DNA of 64,000 bases from Actinoallomurus spadix (GTDB lineage Bacteria; Actinomycetota; Actinomycetes; Streptosporangiales; Streptosporangiaceae): the NCBI RefSeq assembly GCF_024055725.1, contig NZ_JAMXMX010000011.1, positions 186,001 to 250,000 of the forward strand, written 5' to 3'. Position numbers and translations under genes: made by a program. The notes beneath the pieces were generated by a model that searched no databases, was not told where the DNA came from, and saw only the letters and a program-made list of their open reading frames with translations. Position 1 is the first letter of the stretch. Each line of letters begins with the position of its first letter. Of this stretch, positions 16,530-24,984 are shown one piece after another.

Positions 16530-17387
16530 TCAGGCCACGGCGTGGATCCGGCCGGCGATGTCCGACGCCGCCACCGGACGGCCGTTGTGCCGGACGATGA
16601 CGAGGACACGCCCGCGTTCCCGTCGCACCTGCGTGGTGAGGCCGGACGGGCCGCCCAGGTGGAGGCAGAGCCGGCGGCGGGCGGGGAGCACGCCGTTCTG
16701 CGCGCAGCTGACCCTGAGGTGGTGCATGCCCGGGCCCGCGTTGAACGGGTTGTACAGCGCCGGGGCCGGCGTGACCCAGCCGCAGTAGCCCCCGCCGTGC
16801 AGGTTGACGACCTGGCCGTTCGCGCTCGGGGCCGCCGACCCGGAGGCGTTGAACCCGCCGGCGGCGAACGCGTTGTCGACCCGGAACGGCGTGTCCTGCA
16901 GGTCGACGTTGCCGACCCCGTTCGGCTGCGCGGTGCACGACATCGCGACCGCGTACGGCATGCCGGTCACGGTCGTCCCGCCATGCCGCAGCGAGCCGGT
17001 CGACGTCGCGAAGGTCAGGTCGCCGATGTCGACGGTCAGCGACTTCGGGTCGACGCGGACCTTGGTGAACGCCGTCCGGACGCTCGTGCCGGGTGAGGCG
17101 CCGCCGGCGGTGTACTGCGAGAAATTTACGGCCTGCCCGGTCCTGGCGAGGTCGATGTACTCGGCGGGCGCCGTGGCCATGTGATGGCAGTACGCCGTGA
17201 AGATATTGCCGTTATTGTACAGCAGGTAGGTCCCGTCCCGCGCGATCGGAATCGCCTGGTGCACGTCCTGGCAGCTGTTGAACAGCTGGATGGGAGCGGC
17301 GGCGTGAGCCGGCGCCCCGCCGGCCACCGGGAGGGCGGCACAAAGCGCCGCCAGCAGAGCCGTTTTCCGAATCGAGGATACAGCCAT
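16530..17387 (-). CDS. Secreted GON-domain protein
   Basis: A 285-aa protein with a Sec signal peptide (MAVSSIRKTALLAALCAAL, cleavage near AHA-AAP). The mature N-terminal 200 residues match the pattern of a GON domain, first defined in ADAMTS metalloproteases: SCQDVHQ, DGTYLLYNNG, YCHHM, PAEYIDL, NFSQY, TSVRTAFTKVRVDP, IGDLTFA, GMPYAVAMSC and VDLQDTPFRV. Paired cysteines suggest disulphides. The last 60 residues are basic and unrelated. No protease domain is attached. GTTAA-CGCCCGC-TTAAC (17433-17449), an inverted repeat upstream, may be an operator. The role is unknown. Confidence 0.8.
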   Translation of the reverse strand: MAVSSIRKTALLAALCAALPVAGGAPAHAAAPIQLFNSCQDVHQAIPIARDGTYLLYNNGNIFTAYCHHMATAPAEYIDLARTGQAVNFSQYTAGGASPGTSVRTAFTKVRVDPKSLTVDIGDLTFATSTGSLRHGGTTVTGMPYAVAMSCTAQPNGVGNVDLQDTPFRVDNAFAAGGFNASGSAAPSANGQVVNLHGGGYCGWVTPAPALYNPFNAGPGMHHLRVSCAQNGVLPARRRLCLHLGGPSGLTTQVRRERGRVLVIVRHNGRPVAASDIAGRIHAVA

Positions 17388-17448
17388 TGACTTTCCCTTG
17401 TTCGCGAGCGAGTGGACGACTGCGATCAGAAGGTTAACGCCCGCTTAA

Positions 17449-17748
17449 CAGCCGGCCGATCGATGCACAGAATGTTCCGCATTCCGGAGTGTCGGGCGAG
17501 ATGCGACGACAAGCGACAACGTCGGCTGGATCGAGAAGTACGGCGAGGCCATCCACGCGCGATTCGGTAACGCCGCGGAATTCACGGAGAGGTTCTCCGT
17601 CCCGGTCCGCATCCATCTCACCCGCGTCCGCGGCATTTACATCGACCGTGCCCGCCGGCTCCGCGACCCCATCCGACTCAACCGCCGAAGTGTGCGGCTC
17701 AGTGCCGAGGATCCCTGTTCTCGGAACGACGGCGATCCTCGGCGCTGA
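17449..17748 (+). pseudogene. Remnant of a protein-coding gene, no start codon
   Basis: An open frame of 99 codons running from a stop at 17446 to TGA at 17746 has no usable start at its head. From about 17512 it reads as convincing protein (DNVGWIEKYGEAIHARFGN, then FTERFSVPVRIHLTRVRGIY) with G or C in almost every third codon position. That bias fades after about 17690. I take it as the 3' part of a lost gene. The family is not recognised. It lies in the 17388-17945 interval, which otherwise has no intact gene. Confidence 0.45.
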
Positions 17749-17765
17749 GGACGCGAGCGTGCCGT

Positions 17766-17833
17766 CGCGCGGCGGCCGGATACCTCCGCACCAGGAAGTC
17801 GAGGCGCAGAAGCTCCCGCGCCTCCGACGGCGA
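17766..17833 (-). pseudogene. Fragment of a gene related to the one at 24577-24984
   Basis: On the minus strand this stretch encodes SPSEARELLRLDFLVRRYP followed by AAAR, which is 21 of 23 residues identical to the protein at 24577-24984. At DNA level 64 of 68 bases match 24839-24906 in the same orientation. Neither flank continues the similarity, so this is a short relic of a second copy. Confidence 0.6.
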
Positions 17834-17945
17834 CCGCGCCCGATTCGGTGCGATGGTCCACCTCCGGTCCGGAACTGTCTGGCGGGGCCGGGTTCGGGCT
17901 GGTAGCCTCCCGGGGGCCGTGACATCACGCAAGGAGGTGAGACCC

Positions 17946-17999
17946 ATGAACGCTGTATCGATGTGGGTGCTCCCCTCGTCTTCATGGTCGGGCGATTGA
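17946..17999 (+). CDS. Putative 17-residue leader peptide
   Basis: A short frame (MNAVSMWVLPSSSWSGD) with a very strong ribosome site, AAGGAGGTGAG, 5 nt before its ATG. It ends 55 bp before the hydrolase gene. A promoter with an extended -10 (TGGTAGCCT, -10 hexamer at 17903-17908) can be proposed upstream, although the -35 is poor. A hairpin separates the leader from the hydrolase. Two Trp and four Ser codons in 17 could allow ribosome pausing. The strong ribosome site on so short a frame is the main argument for a regulatory leader. Confidence 0.5.
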   Translation: MNAVSMWVLPSSSWSGD

Positions 18000-18012
18000 C
18001 ATAGGGATCGCC

Positions 18013-18040
18013 GGGAGCGCCGCAGCCACAAGGCCCTCCC
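18013..18040 (+). promoter_or_regulatory. Attenuator-like hairpin before the hydrolase
   Basis: GGGAGCGCC and GGCCCTCCC pair with one mismatch across a 10-nt loop, just after the leader stop and just before the hydrolase ribosome site (GAAAGGC). It could act as an attenuator or mask the start region. CTCCCGG at 17907-17913 could pair with CCGGGAG at 18011-18017 as an alternative, if the transcript begins far enough upstream. Confidence 0.4.
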
Positions 18041-18054
18041 GAAAGGCAACACCT

Positions 18055-18828
18055 ATGCATTCTGTGCGTTTCACCGCGGAGACATCGTCCAACGGTGTCC
18101 TCGAACGCGACTTCACCGTCGGCGAGGTCACCGGCGTGCTCTGGTCCCCCGTATCCGGCTCCGATCACGCGCCCGTGGTGCTGATGGGGCACGGTGGCGG
18201 TCTGCACAAGAAGACGCCGGGACTCGTGGCCCGCGCCCACGACACCGTGACCAGGTGGGGTTTCACCGTGGTCGCCATCGACGCGCCTGGACACGGCGAT
18301 CGTCCGCGTACGGCGGAGGACGAGCAGGCCCGCGCCGACATTCAGCAGGCGGTGGCGGCAGGCGAGATCGACCGCTTCGAGTCGGTCAGCGTCCGCTACA
18401 GCACCTCACTGGCGGAGCGTGCCGTACCGGAATGGCAGGCGACCCTGGACGCCCTTCAGGAACTGCCCGAGATCGGCTCCGAAGCGCCGATCGGCTACGG
18501 CGGCGGCATGTCGTTGGGCACCGCGATCGGGATTCCGCTGACGGCGGTCGAGCCCAGGATCACCGCCGCGATCTTCGGTGGCGGGTTCTTCGCGCACCGG
18601 GGACTGATCGAGGCGGCGAGACGGATCACCGTCCCGGTCCAGTTCCTGCTCCCGTGGGACGAGGAGTACGTCGACCGCCGATCCGTCCTCGCCTTGTTCG
18701 ACGCCTTCGCCTCGGAGGACAAGACGTTGCTCGCCAACCCTGGCACCCATCGCCGCATGCGCTGGGTCGGAGTCGACGACGGGTTCCTGGCCCGGCGGCT
18801 CGGCCGCGCCGGCACGTCATCGGCCTGA
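18055..18828 (+). CDS. Alpha/beta hydrolase
   Basis: A 257-aa cytoplasmic hydrolase of the dienelactone hydrolase/acyl-peptidase-like type. The oxyanion strand is VVLMGHGGG, the nucleophile elbow is GGGMSLGTA with serine in G-x-S-x-G, and a later Asp and a terminal-region His (NPGTHRRM) complete a plausible triad. WDEEYVDR near residue 200 is the usual acid region. The substrate is unknown. It appears to be expressed from the leader-peptide transcript upstream and is followed by the kinase pair after 100 bp. Confidence 0.85.
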   Translation: MHSVRFTAETSSNGVLERDFTVGEVTGVLWSPVSGSDHAPVVLMGHGGGLHKKTPGLVARAHDTVTRWGFTVVAIDAPGHGDRPRTAEDEQARADIQQAVAAGEIDRFESVSVRYSTSLAERAVPEWQATLDALQELPEIGSEAPIGYGGGMSLGTAIGIPLTAVEPRITAAIFGGGFFAHRGLIEAARRITVPVQFLLPWDEEYVDRRSVLALFDAFASEDKTLLANPGTHRRMRWVGVDDGFLARRLGRAGTSSA

Positions 18829-18929
18829 CCTGACGGGTATCGGCGTATGTACATCCCCGGGCCATCGTTGGCCGAGAGCACCGGCACTAAACTCTGCAGA
18901 CACGTGTGTTCTTCTGAGCGGAGGTGCGT

Positions 18930-21029
18930 GTGCAGTCGCTCCAGCCGGGGGATCTCGAGCACGTCGGCCAGTACCGGCTCCTCGCCCGCCTCGGCGCGGG
19001 CGGGATGGGGGTCGTCTATCTCGCCCGGTCGCCGGGTGCCCGCTTGGCGGCTCTCAAGCTCATCCGGCGGGAGTTCGCCGCTGACGGGGATTTCCGGGAG
19101 CGGTTCCGCCGCGAGATCGCCGCCGCGCGCAGAGTCAGCGGCCTTTACACGGCTCCGGTGCTGGACTCCGACGTCGATGCGCCACAGCCTTGGTTCGCCG
19201 CCGGTTACGTCCCCGCGCCCGCGCTGGACGAGGCCCTCGCGGCCCTCGGGGTGATGCCCGAGCCCGCCGTCCGTGCCTTGGGCGCGGGACTGACCGAGGC
19301 GCTGCAGGCCATCCACGGGGCTGGGCTGGTGCACCGCGACCTCAAGCCCGGAAACATCCTGCTGGCCGAGGACGGCCCTAAGATCATCGACTTCGGAATC
19401 GCCAAGGTCACCGACGCCACGCAGCTCACCGGCACCGGCGACATGGTCGGCACGCTGGCGTACATGGCACCCGAGCAGATCGCGGGAGGCGGCCATGCCG
19501 GGCCGGCGGCGGACGTGTTCTCGCTGGCCGGTGTGCTGGTCTATGCGGCCACGGGTGCCAAGCCGTTCGGCGAGCGGGACTCGACCGCGCTGCTCTATGA
19601 GGTCATGTACGGCGAGCCGCGGCTCGACGAGGTGCCCGAGTCGCTGCGCGGATTGCTGGCCGCCTGCCTGCGCAAGGAGCCGGCGCGGCGCCCCGGGTTG
19701 GCGACCGTACTAGCGGCCTTGACCCCCGCCGATCCACGGGCGCTGATCTCTCCCGCGCTGCGCCGGGAGGTGGCGGCCAGGGAGACCGAGGCGAACAGGG
19801 TGTCCTCCGAGCCGGTCGTGGCTCCCCCACCGCTGCCGCGGATCGACGACACGGATGCGGGCGCTCCCGGGCGGCGCCGGGTCCTGGGCCTGGTCGCCGC
19901 GGTCGCTGTGGCCGGTATCGGCGCGGGTACGACGGCCTGGTCGCTGACCCGGGGGAACTCCAAGGCCGCCAAGCCCGCCCCACGTGGGACCGCTCTCGCC
20001 ACGGCGCCTCCGCCCGCGTGGACCTTCACCCCGCCCAAGCCCTTCTCGACCAGCACGAGTCTGCTGGTGGCGGGCGGTGTCGTTCTGTGGGGCGGGGACG
20101 ACGGGACCTATGGGGTGGATGCGGGCTCGGGGCGGCGGCGGTGGGCGCCGGACATCGCCCTGGCTTCGAGCGATGCCGTCCATGGATCGACGCTCATCAC
20201 CGACGGCGAGGGCAAGGACGATGAGGATCGGTCGCTCATTCTGATCGACGTTCCGACCGGCAGGACCACGAAGTTCCCGATGCCCCACGGCACCCTCCTC
20301 CTATCCGTCTTCGGCGTGGCCGGTGACACGCTCCTCCTGGAAACGGAGAGCACCTCGGATGACAGCGTCGACCCGACCGTCTGGGCCGTGGACCTGGCCA
20401 GCGGAAAGATTCTGTGGCGACGCCCCATCAGCGACGTGGACGTCTGCGGAGCCGTCGACGGGACCAGCCTGTACCTCAACAGCAAACCCACCCTCATCGC
20501 GCTCGACGCCGCCACGGGCCGCGAGCGCTGGGTCTACACCTGGCTCAAGGGCGGCGGCACCCGGAACTGGGAGACTCTGGATATCGCGGTCGCCGGCGGC
20601 AAGGTGTTCGCCAACTTCGCCGACACCCTTCAGGCGATCGACACCACCGATGGGACGCCCGTCTGGTCGCAGCACACCGACGAGGTCTTCTCCACCGTCC
20701 TCCCCGCCGGCGCGAACGTGATCTTCAGGAATGAGGTCCTCCGTGCCTATGACCAGGCGACCGGGGCCGCCAGGTGGTCGCTGGCGGCCCCGGAGACCCT
20801 CAGCAGCTGGTCGGGGCACAGCGCCGTGTCCGGCAGTCTCCTCGTGGCCGCGTTCGACGGCTCTACGGGTTCGGCGCACGGCATCTTCGCCGCCAGGACC
20901 GACGGCCGGGCGCTGTGGGCACACTGGGGCCCGGCCTCCAGGGGTGATGATTGGGAAGTGGCCATGTCCGGGTCGTCGGTGTTCGCGACCGACCATCGGC
21001 GGCTCTACTGCTTCCGGGCAGGTTCGTGA
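18930..21029 (+). CDS. Membrane Ser/Thr protein kinase with PQQ-type beta-propeller sensor, first of pair
   Basis: A 699-aa protein. The kinase domain (about 10-270) has the glycine loop GAGGMGVVY, Lys43 (ALKLIRRE), catalytic HRDLKPGN with Asp137, DFG at 154-156 and MAPE. A proline-rich linker leads to one transmembrane helix (about 317-339, RVLGLVAAVAVAG). The outside part (about 350-699) holds PQQ/WD-like blades with repeated AxTGxxxW signatures (DLASGKILW, DAATGRERW, DTTDGTPVW, DQATGAARW). This is a receptor kinase whose propeller probably binds a ligand or partner. I chose the GTG at 18930 because GGAGG lies 5 nt upstream. It is coupled to the next gene. Confidence 0.9.
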   Translation: MQSLQPGDLEHVGQYRLLARLGAGGMGVVYLARSPGARLAALKLIRREFAADGDFRERFRREIAAARRVSGLYTAPVLDSDVDAPQPWFAAGYVPAPALDEALAALGVMPEPAVRALGAGLTEALQAIHGAGLVHRDLKPGNILLAEDGPKIIDFGIAKVTDATQLTGTGDMVGTLAYMAPEQIAGGGHAGPAADVFSLAGVLVYAATGAKPFGERDSTALLYEVMYGEPRLDEVPESLRGLLAACLRKEPARRPGLATVLAALTPADPRALISPALRREVAARETEANRVSSEPVVAPPPLPRIDDTDAGAPGRRRVLGLVAAVAVAGIGAGTTAWSLTRGNSKAAKPAPRGTALATAPPPAWTFTPPKPFSTSTSLLVAGGVVLWGGDDGTYGVDAGSGRRRWAPDIALASSDAVHGSTLITDGEGKDDEDRSLILIDVPTGRTTKFPMPHGTLLLSVFGVAGDTLLLETESTSDDSVDPTVWAVDLASGKILWRRPISDVDVCGAVDGTSLYLNSKPTLIALDAATGRERWVYTWLKGGGTRNWETLDIAVAGGKVFANFADTLQAIDTTDGTPVWSQHTDEVFSTVLPAGANVIFRNEVLRAYDQATGAARWSLAAPETLSSWSGHSAVSGSLLVAAFDGSTGSAHGIFAARTDGRALWAHWGPASRGDDWEVAMSGSSVFATDHRRLYCFRAGS

Positions 21030-23152
21030 TGGCCGCGCTGGAGCCCGACGATCCTCACCACATCGGCCGGTACAGCCTGCTGCGGCGCCTGGGCGAGGGC
21101 GGCATGGGGCTGGTCTACCTGGGCGCGTCCCCGGCGGGCCGGGCGGTGGCCATCAAGGTCGTACGACCCGAACTCGCCGGAGACCTCGATTTTCGCGCCA
21201 GGTTCCGGGCCGAGGTCGAGGCCGCCCAGAGGGTCAGCGGCGCGTTCACCAGTCCGGTGGTCGACGCCGAGCCCGACGGCACGGTCCCATGGCTGGCGAC
21301 CGCGTACGTCAACGGCCTCAGTCTCAAGGAGACGATCGACCGGTACGGGCCCATGCCCGAGCCGCTGCTGCGCACGCTCGGCGCCGGACTGGGCGAGGCC
21401 CTGATCGCGATCCACGAGGCGGGCCTGCTGCACCGCGACCTCAAACCGGCCAACATCCTGCTGGCCAAGGACGGCCCCAGAGTCATCGACTTCGGCATCA
21501 GCAAGGCCGCCGACACCGTCACGCTCACCGCCGAGGGCCAGGTCATCGGCTCCCCCGGCTACATGTCCCCCGAGCAGATCCGCGGCACGCGACTCACCAC
21601 GGCCGCCGACGTGTTCGCCTTCGGCGCCGTGCTGGCCTTCGCCGCCACCGGCCGCCCGCCGTACGGCAGGGGCGCGGTCCCCACGATCATCCATCGGACC
21701 CTGCACGAAGAACCCGACCTGCACGGCGTACCGGCCTCCCTGGCGCAGATGGTGACCGCCTGCCTCAGCCGTGATCCCGACCGGCGCCCGCCCGCCAAGC
21801 TGCTGCTACCGCTGCTGGCCGCCCGGCCGGCCACGCCCTGCTGGCTCCCCGACGCCATCGGCGACGAGTTGCAGCAGCGGGAGGACACCCTCGTCCTGGA
21901 CCTGCGGGCCCTCGCCAAAGCCCGCACCCGCCGGCGGCTGCTGGCCGGCGGAGCCGCCACCGCGGGACTCGCCGTCATCGGCGGCGGAACCGCGGCGGCA
22001 CTCGCCACGGCCCAAGGCGGAAAGGGGCACCGGCCCGTCCTTCCGAAGCTCCTGTGGCGTACCGCGATCAGAGGCGAGGAGGACTCCGGCCTCGCCGTCC
22101 TCTCCCGGGCGATCATCTGCTCCGCCGACCGGGACAGCGTCGTCCGCTGTTACTCACTGGCCACCGGGCAGCAGCTCTGGTCCGGCGAGTTCGGCTACGC
22201 GACCACCGGGCCGACACTGATCTACGCCCTGGCGCGCTCCGGCGGCACGCTCACCGCCATGGACGAATCCCGCACGGTCAGGTGGACCTACGAACCGCCG
22301 GCAGGCTTCGGAACGTCCGTCCTGGTGGGTCCGACCAACGGCGCGCTGGCCCTCACCGACCAGAGGAAAACGATCATCGGCCTGGACGCCGTCACCGGCG
22401 GCCAACGCTGGATTCACCGGTGGCCGGCGGGGACGTCCTATGTCGCTCTCGACGGCATCCAGGGCCGCACCATCATCGCCGCGGGAGTCCAGGGTGAAGG
22501 CGGCCCGGCCCTCGCGCTCGACGCCACAACAGGTGCGGTCCGGTGGTCCAATCCGCACTCGACAGGGGCCGTGCTGCCGGGCAGCGGGAACCTCATCTTC
22601 GACAACCCCTCACACACCACGCTTGACGCGCTGTCGATCGACACCGGCCAGAAGGTCTGGAGCGCCGACCTCCCCAACGCCGCGGCGCGCCCCGGCGACG
22701 ACAACGGCGAGCTCTCACTCCAGATCACCGTGGCCAACGGGCTGGTCTGCACCGGCGGGCCGACCATCTACGCCCTGGACGCGGCCACCGGCCGGATCCG
22801 GTGGACCTACACGCCGACCTCACCCGGCAGAGGGGAACGAACCCTCCTGGTCAACGGGAGATACGCCTACATCCTGGACAATCCACAACTCGTCGCCCTC
22901 GACGCGCGCACCGGCCGACGCCTCTGGTCCGTCAACACCCCCGCGGCCCACACCGCCGGGCTGGTCGCCGCCGGCGGGCTGATCTGCACCGGCGTGGGCA
23001 CGGGACTCTACGGCTGGAACCCCGAGACAGGGAAACTCGTCTGGAACCACTCCACGGCCGCCGATCCCGCCGCCCGATGGAGACTGGTCGCTCGCGGCCC
23101 CATCCTCGCTGCCGCGAGCAACGACACGCTGCTCGCCTTCCATCTCGGCTGA
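21029..23152 (+). CDS. Membrane Ser/Thr protein kinase with PQQ-type beta-propeller sensor, second of pair
   Basis: A 707-aa paralogue of the kinase before it, beginning at an ATG that shares one base with the preceding TGA (TGATG). The layout is the same: glycine loop GEGGMGLVY, Lys43, HRDLKPAN with Asp137, DFG at 154-156, MSPEQ, a transmembrane helix (after TRRRLLAGGAATAG) and a propeller with blades ending DAVTGGQRW, DATTGAVRW, DAATGRIRW, DARTGRRLW and NPETGKLVW. Identical spacing of catalytic residues points to tandem duplication. The sensor halves have diverged more, which suggests different ligands. Confidence 0.9.
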   Translation: MAALEPDDPHHIGRYSLLRRLGEGGMGLVYLGASPAGRAVAIKVVRPELAGDLDFRARFRAEVEAAQRVSGAFTSPVVDAEPDGTVPWLATAYVNGLSLKETIDRYGPMPEPLLRTLGAGLGEALIAIHEAGLLHRDLKPANILLAKDGPRVIDFGISKAADTVTLTAEGQVIGSPGYMSPEQIRGTRLTTAADVFAFGAVLAFAATGRPPYGRGAVPTIIHRTLHEEPDLHGVPASLAQMVTACLSRDPDRRPPAKLLLPLLAARPATPCWLPDAIGDELQQREDTLVLDLRALAKARTRRRLLAGGAATAGLAVIGGGTAAALATAQGGKGHRPVLPKLLWRTAIRGEEDSGLAVLSRAIICSADRDSVVRCYSLATGQQLWSGEFGYATTGPTLIYALARSGGTLTAMDESRTVRWTYEPPAGFGTSVLVGPTNGALALTDQRKTIIGLDAVTGGQRWIHRWPAGTSYVALDGIQGRTIIAAGVQGEGGPALALDATTGAVRWSNPHSTGAVLPGSGNLIFDNPSHTTLDALSIDTGQKVWSADLPNAAARPGDDNGELSLQITVANGLVCTGGPTIYALDAATGRIRWTYTPTSPGRGERTLLVNGRYAYILDNPQLVALDARTGRRLWSVNTPAAHTAGLVAAGGLICTGVGTGLYGWNPETGKLVWNHSTAADPAARWRLVARGPILAAASNDTLLAFHLG

Positions 23153-23193
23153 GCCCACGACGACGCCGACGAGCCCGGCGGGACGCCCGCCCG

Positions 23194-23751
23194 TCAGGCG
23201 GTCGCCGCCGGGGCGTAGGTCAGGTGAATGACGCCGTTCTCGAACGCCTCCTGGCCGGTGAGGGCCAGTGAGGTGCGCCGGGTCCCCTGGGGGAAGAGCT
23301 CGGCCCCGGACCCGAGGACGACCGGGTAGACCAGGAGGTGCAGCTCGTCCACCAGGCCGTCGGCCAGGAGCGCGCGCACGAGGGTGCCGCTGCCGCTGAT
23401 GTAGATGCCGCCCGCGACCTCGTCCTTCAGCTTGCGGATCGCCTGCGGGTCGTAGGCGCCGAGCACGGTGGAGTTTCGCCATTCGTCGGCGGAGGCCAGG
23501 GTGGACGACACGACGTACTTGGGGGTGTCGTTGAAGAACGGTGCGCCCGGGTCCTCCGCGGCGGTACGGGTCGACCAGGCCGGGGCGAACATCTGGAACG
23601 TCGTGCGGCCGAGCAGGATGGCGGAGCTGGACTCGGTCATCCCACCGATCGCCCGCGCCATCCCCTCGGTGAAGCCGTAGTCCGCCGTCCAGCTCGGATT
23701 CTCGAACACCCCGTCCAGGCTGACGAACTCGTGCACGCTGATCGCGCCCAT
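23194..23751 (-). CDS. DHFR/RibD-like reductase family protein
   Basis: A 185-aa protein of the RibD C-terminal/dihydrofolate reductase-like fold. Typical features are the first strand with FVSLDGV, a central AILLGRTTFQMF and GGIYISGSGTLVRALL followed by GLVDELHLLVYPVVLGSG. The true substrate of this abundant actinobacterial group is unknown. I set the start at the ATG giving MGAISVHEF, with AGAGGGG about 8 nt upstream. It is a single gene, convergent with the kinase pair, and a relative of the gene at 29678. Confidence 0.87.
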   Translation of the reverse strand: MGAISVHEFVSLDGVFENPSWTADYGFTEGMARAIGGMTESSSAILLGRTTFQMFAPAWSTRTAAEDPGAPFFNDTPKYVVSSTLASADEWRNSTVLGAYDPQAIRKLKDEVAGGIYISGSGTLVRALLADGLVDELHLLVYPVVLGSGAELFPQGTRRTSLALTGQEAFENGVIHLTYAPAATA

Positions 23752-23977
23752 GGTGGTCCCCTCTTTTCGGCTGTCATCGGCTGCACAGATGACACCACGG
23801 CCGTCCGACAATTCGTGAGCCACGTCGTTCAGGATCGGCCGGCCGCAGGCTCCTGACCATGCACGCCGGCCTCACGGAGCACGCTCGCCGCCTGTACGGC
23901 GATGAATGCCGGCCGACGCCCACGTACGGCCTTGAGCGCGAGCCGACGCCCTCGAAGCGAGAACCTGAACTCCCGTG

Positions 23978-24577
23978 TCAGAGAGCCGGAGGCGGAAGAG
24001 CTGCGATCTCCCGCTCGAAGTAATCGAGCAGGGGTTCGGCGGCCAGATACAGGTCGGCGAGTTCCGTCCGGGCCCCTGTGATCGCTCTGGGGTCGTCGAT
24101 ACGGCGAGCGCCGTACGCCGTTCCCTCCGCGTCGTACGAGACCTCGAACAGGACGCGATCACCGAGGATCACGATCTCCGGCAGCAGACGGTCGGCCTCG
24201 AGATGACGCACCGCGGATGCGTCGACCACCCGGAGATCCTCGCCCGCCTCGGCGAGGAGCCGAAAGTACTGCATCTCCCACTGGAGGTACGGCGTGACCG
24301 GGTGCTCCACCACCCGGAGACGCCGCGACTGGACCCCGAGCCGCCGGTCATCGGCCACCTTCGCTCTCACCGCGTCGCGTTCCCGCTCGTTGAGCTCCAG
24401 GGCACGAGCCCAGTCACCCTCCGCGAACGCCTCCCAGCTCGGAACCCCCGGTTCCCGGAAGGTCTGACGCCGTTCCAGCTTCCAGAAGACAATCCCCTCG
24501 TACGCCTCGTCGAAGGCGTCCGAGTAGGAGGCCAGGCACAGTTCGGTCCCCGGCAGGTCGGCGATCCGGTCGAGCAT
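23978..24577 (-). CDS. DUF6879-type protein
   Basis: A 199-aa cytoplasmic protein matching the pattern I know as DUF6879: FWKLERRQTF, LQWEMQYFRLLAEAGE, RVVDASAVRHLE and LPEIVILGDRVLFEVSYD. Members occur widely in actinomycetes beside XRE/DUF397 regulators, and their role is not established. It is the last gene of a three-gene operon; its ATG shares one base with the stop of the gene before it (TGATG). The DUF5753 regulator at 25434 is divergent from this operon. Confidence 0.7.
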   Translation of the reverse strand: MLDRIADLPGTELCLASYSDAFDEAYEGIVFWKLERRQTFREPGVPSWEAFAEGDWARALELNERERDAVRAKVADDRRLGVQSRRLRVVEHPVTPYLQWEMQYFRLLAEAGEDLRVVDASAVRHLEADRLLPEIVILGDRVLFEVSYDAEGTAYGARRIDDPRAITGARTELADLYLAAEPLLDYFEREIAALPPPAL

Positions 24578-24984
24578 CAGGCATCGCCCCTCCGGACGCG
24601 GCGTCGAGCCGCACCCGGTGAGCCGTCAAGGTAGGTGTGGAGTTCTTCGGCGGTCATCTCGTCGAACCGCGCCATCGCCACCTCCAGGAAGCGGAGCTGG
24701 TCCGGGTCCGTGGTCGCGGCACAGACCGGACCGCGAGCCCACCTCCACAGCGGAAGACCGCCGGTGTCCAGCACCGAAGACCACCCCGGTGGCGCCGGCG
24801 TCTCGGGGTGCGTCCGCTGCCGGCGCTGCAGGCTCATCCGCGCGGCGGCCGGATACTTCCGGACCAGGAAGTCGAGGTGCAGGAGCTCCCGCGCCTCCGA
24901 CGGCGAGCACGCCGCCAAGGAGTCGACGAGGGCGCGGAGCGCGGGAAGCGAGCGCATGAGCCGCTGTTCGGGGGTCATCGTCAC
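24577..24984 (-). CDS. Unknown protein, middle gene of coupled operon
   Basis: A 135-aa basic protein. It starts with a GTG inside GTGA, overlapping the upstream stop by 4 bp, and ends overlapping the next ATG by one base. It has an N-terminal helical part (TPEQRLMRSLPALRALV), the block SPSEARELLHLDFLVRKYP found again as a relic at 17766-17833, and a C-terminal MARFDEMTAEELHTYL helix. I do not recognise the family. Tight coupling on both sides says that it works with its neighbours, perhaps as a small complex or an immunity/toxin-like set. Confidence 0.7.
   Translation of the reverse strand: MTMTPEQRLMRSLPALRALVDSLAACSPSEARELLHLDFLVRKYPAAARMSLQRRQRTHPETPAPPGWSSVLDTGGLPLWRWARGPVCAATTDPDQLRFLEVAMARFDEMTAEELHTYLDGSPGAARRRVRRGDA

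Noticed and set aside
17434-18294. 286-codon minus-strand frame over the remnant region
   Set aside because: It crosses the leader peptide, the hydrolase start and the remnants in a frame without codon bias or motifs.
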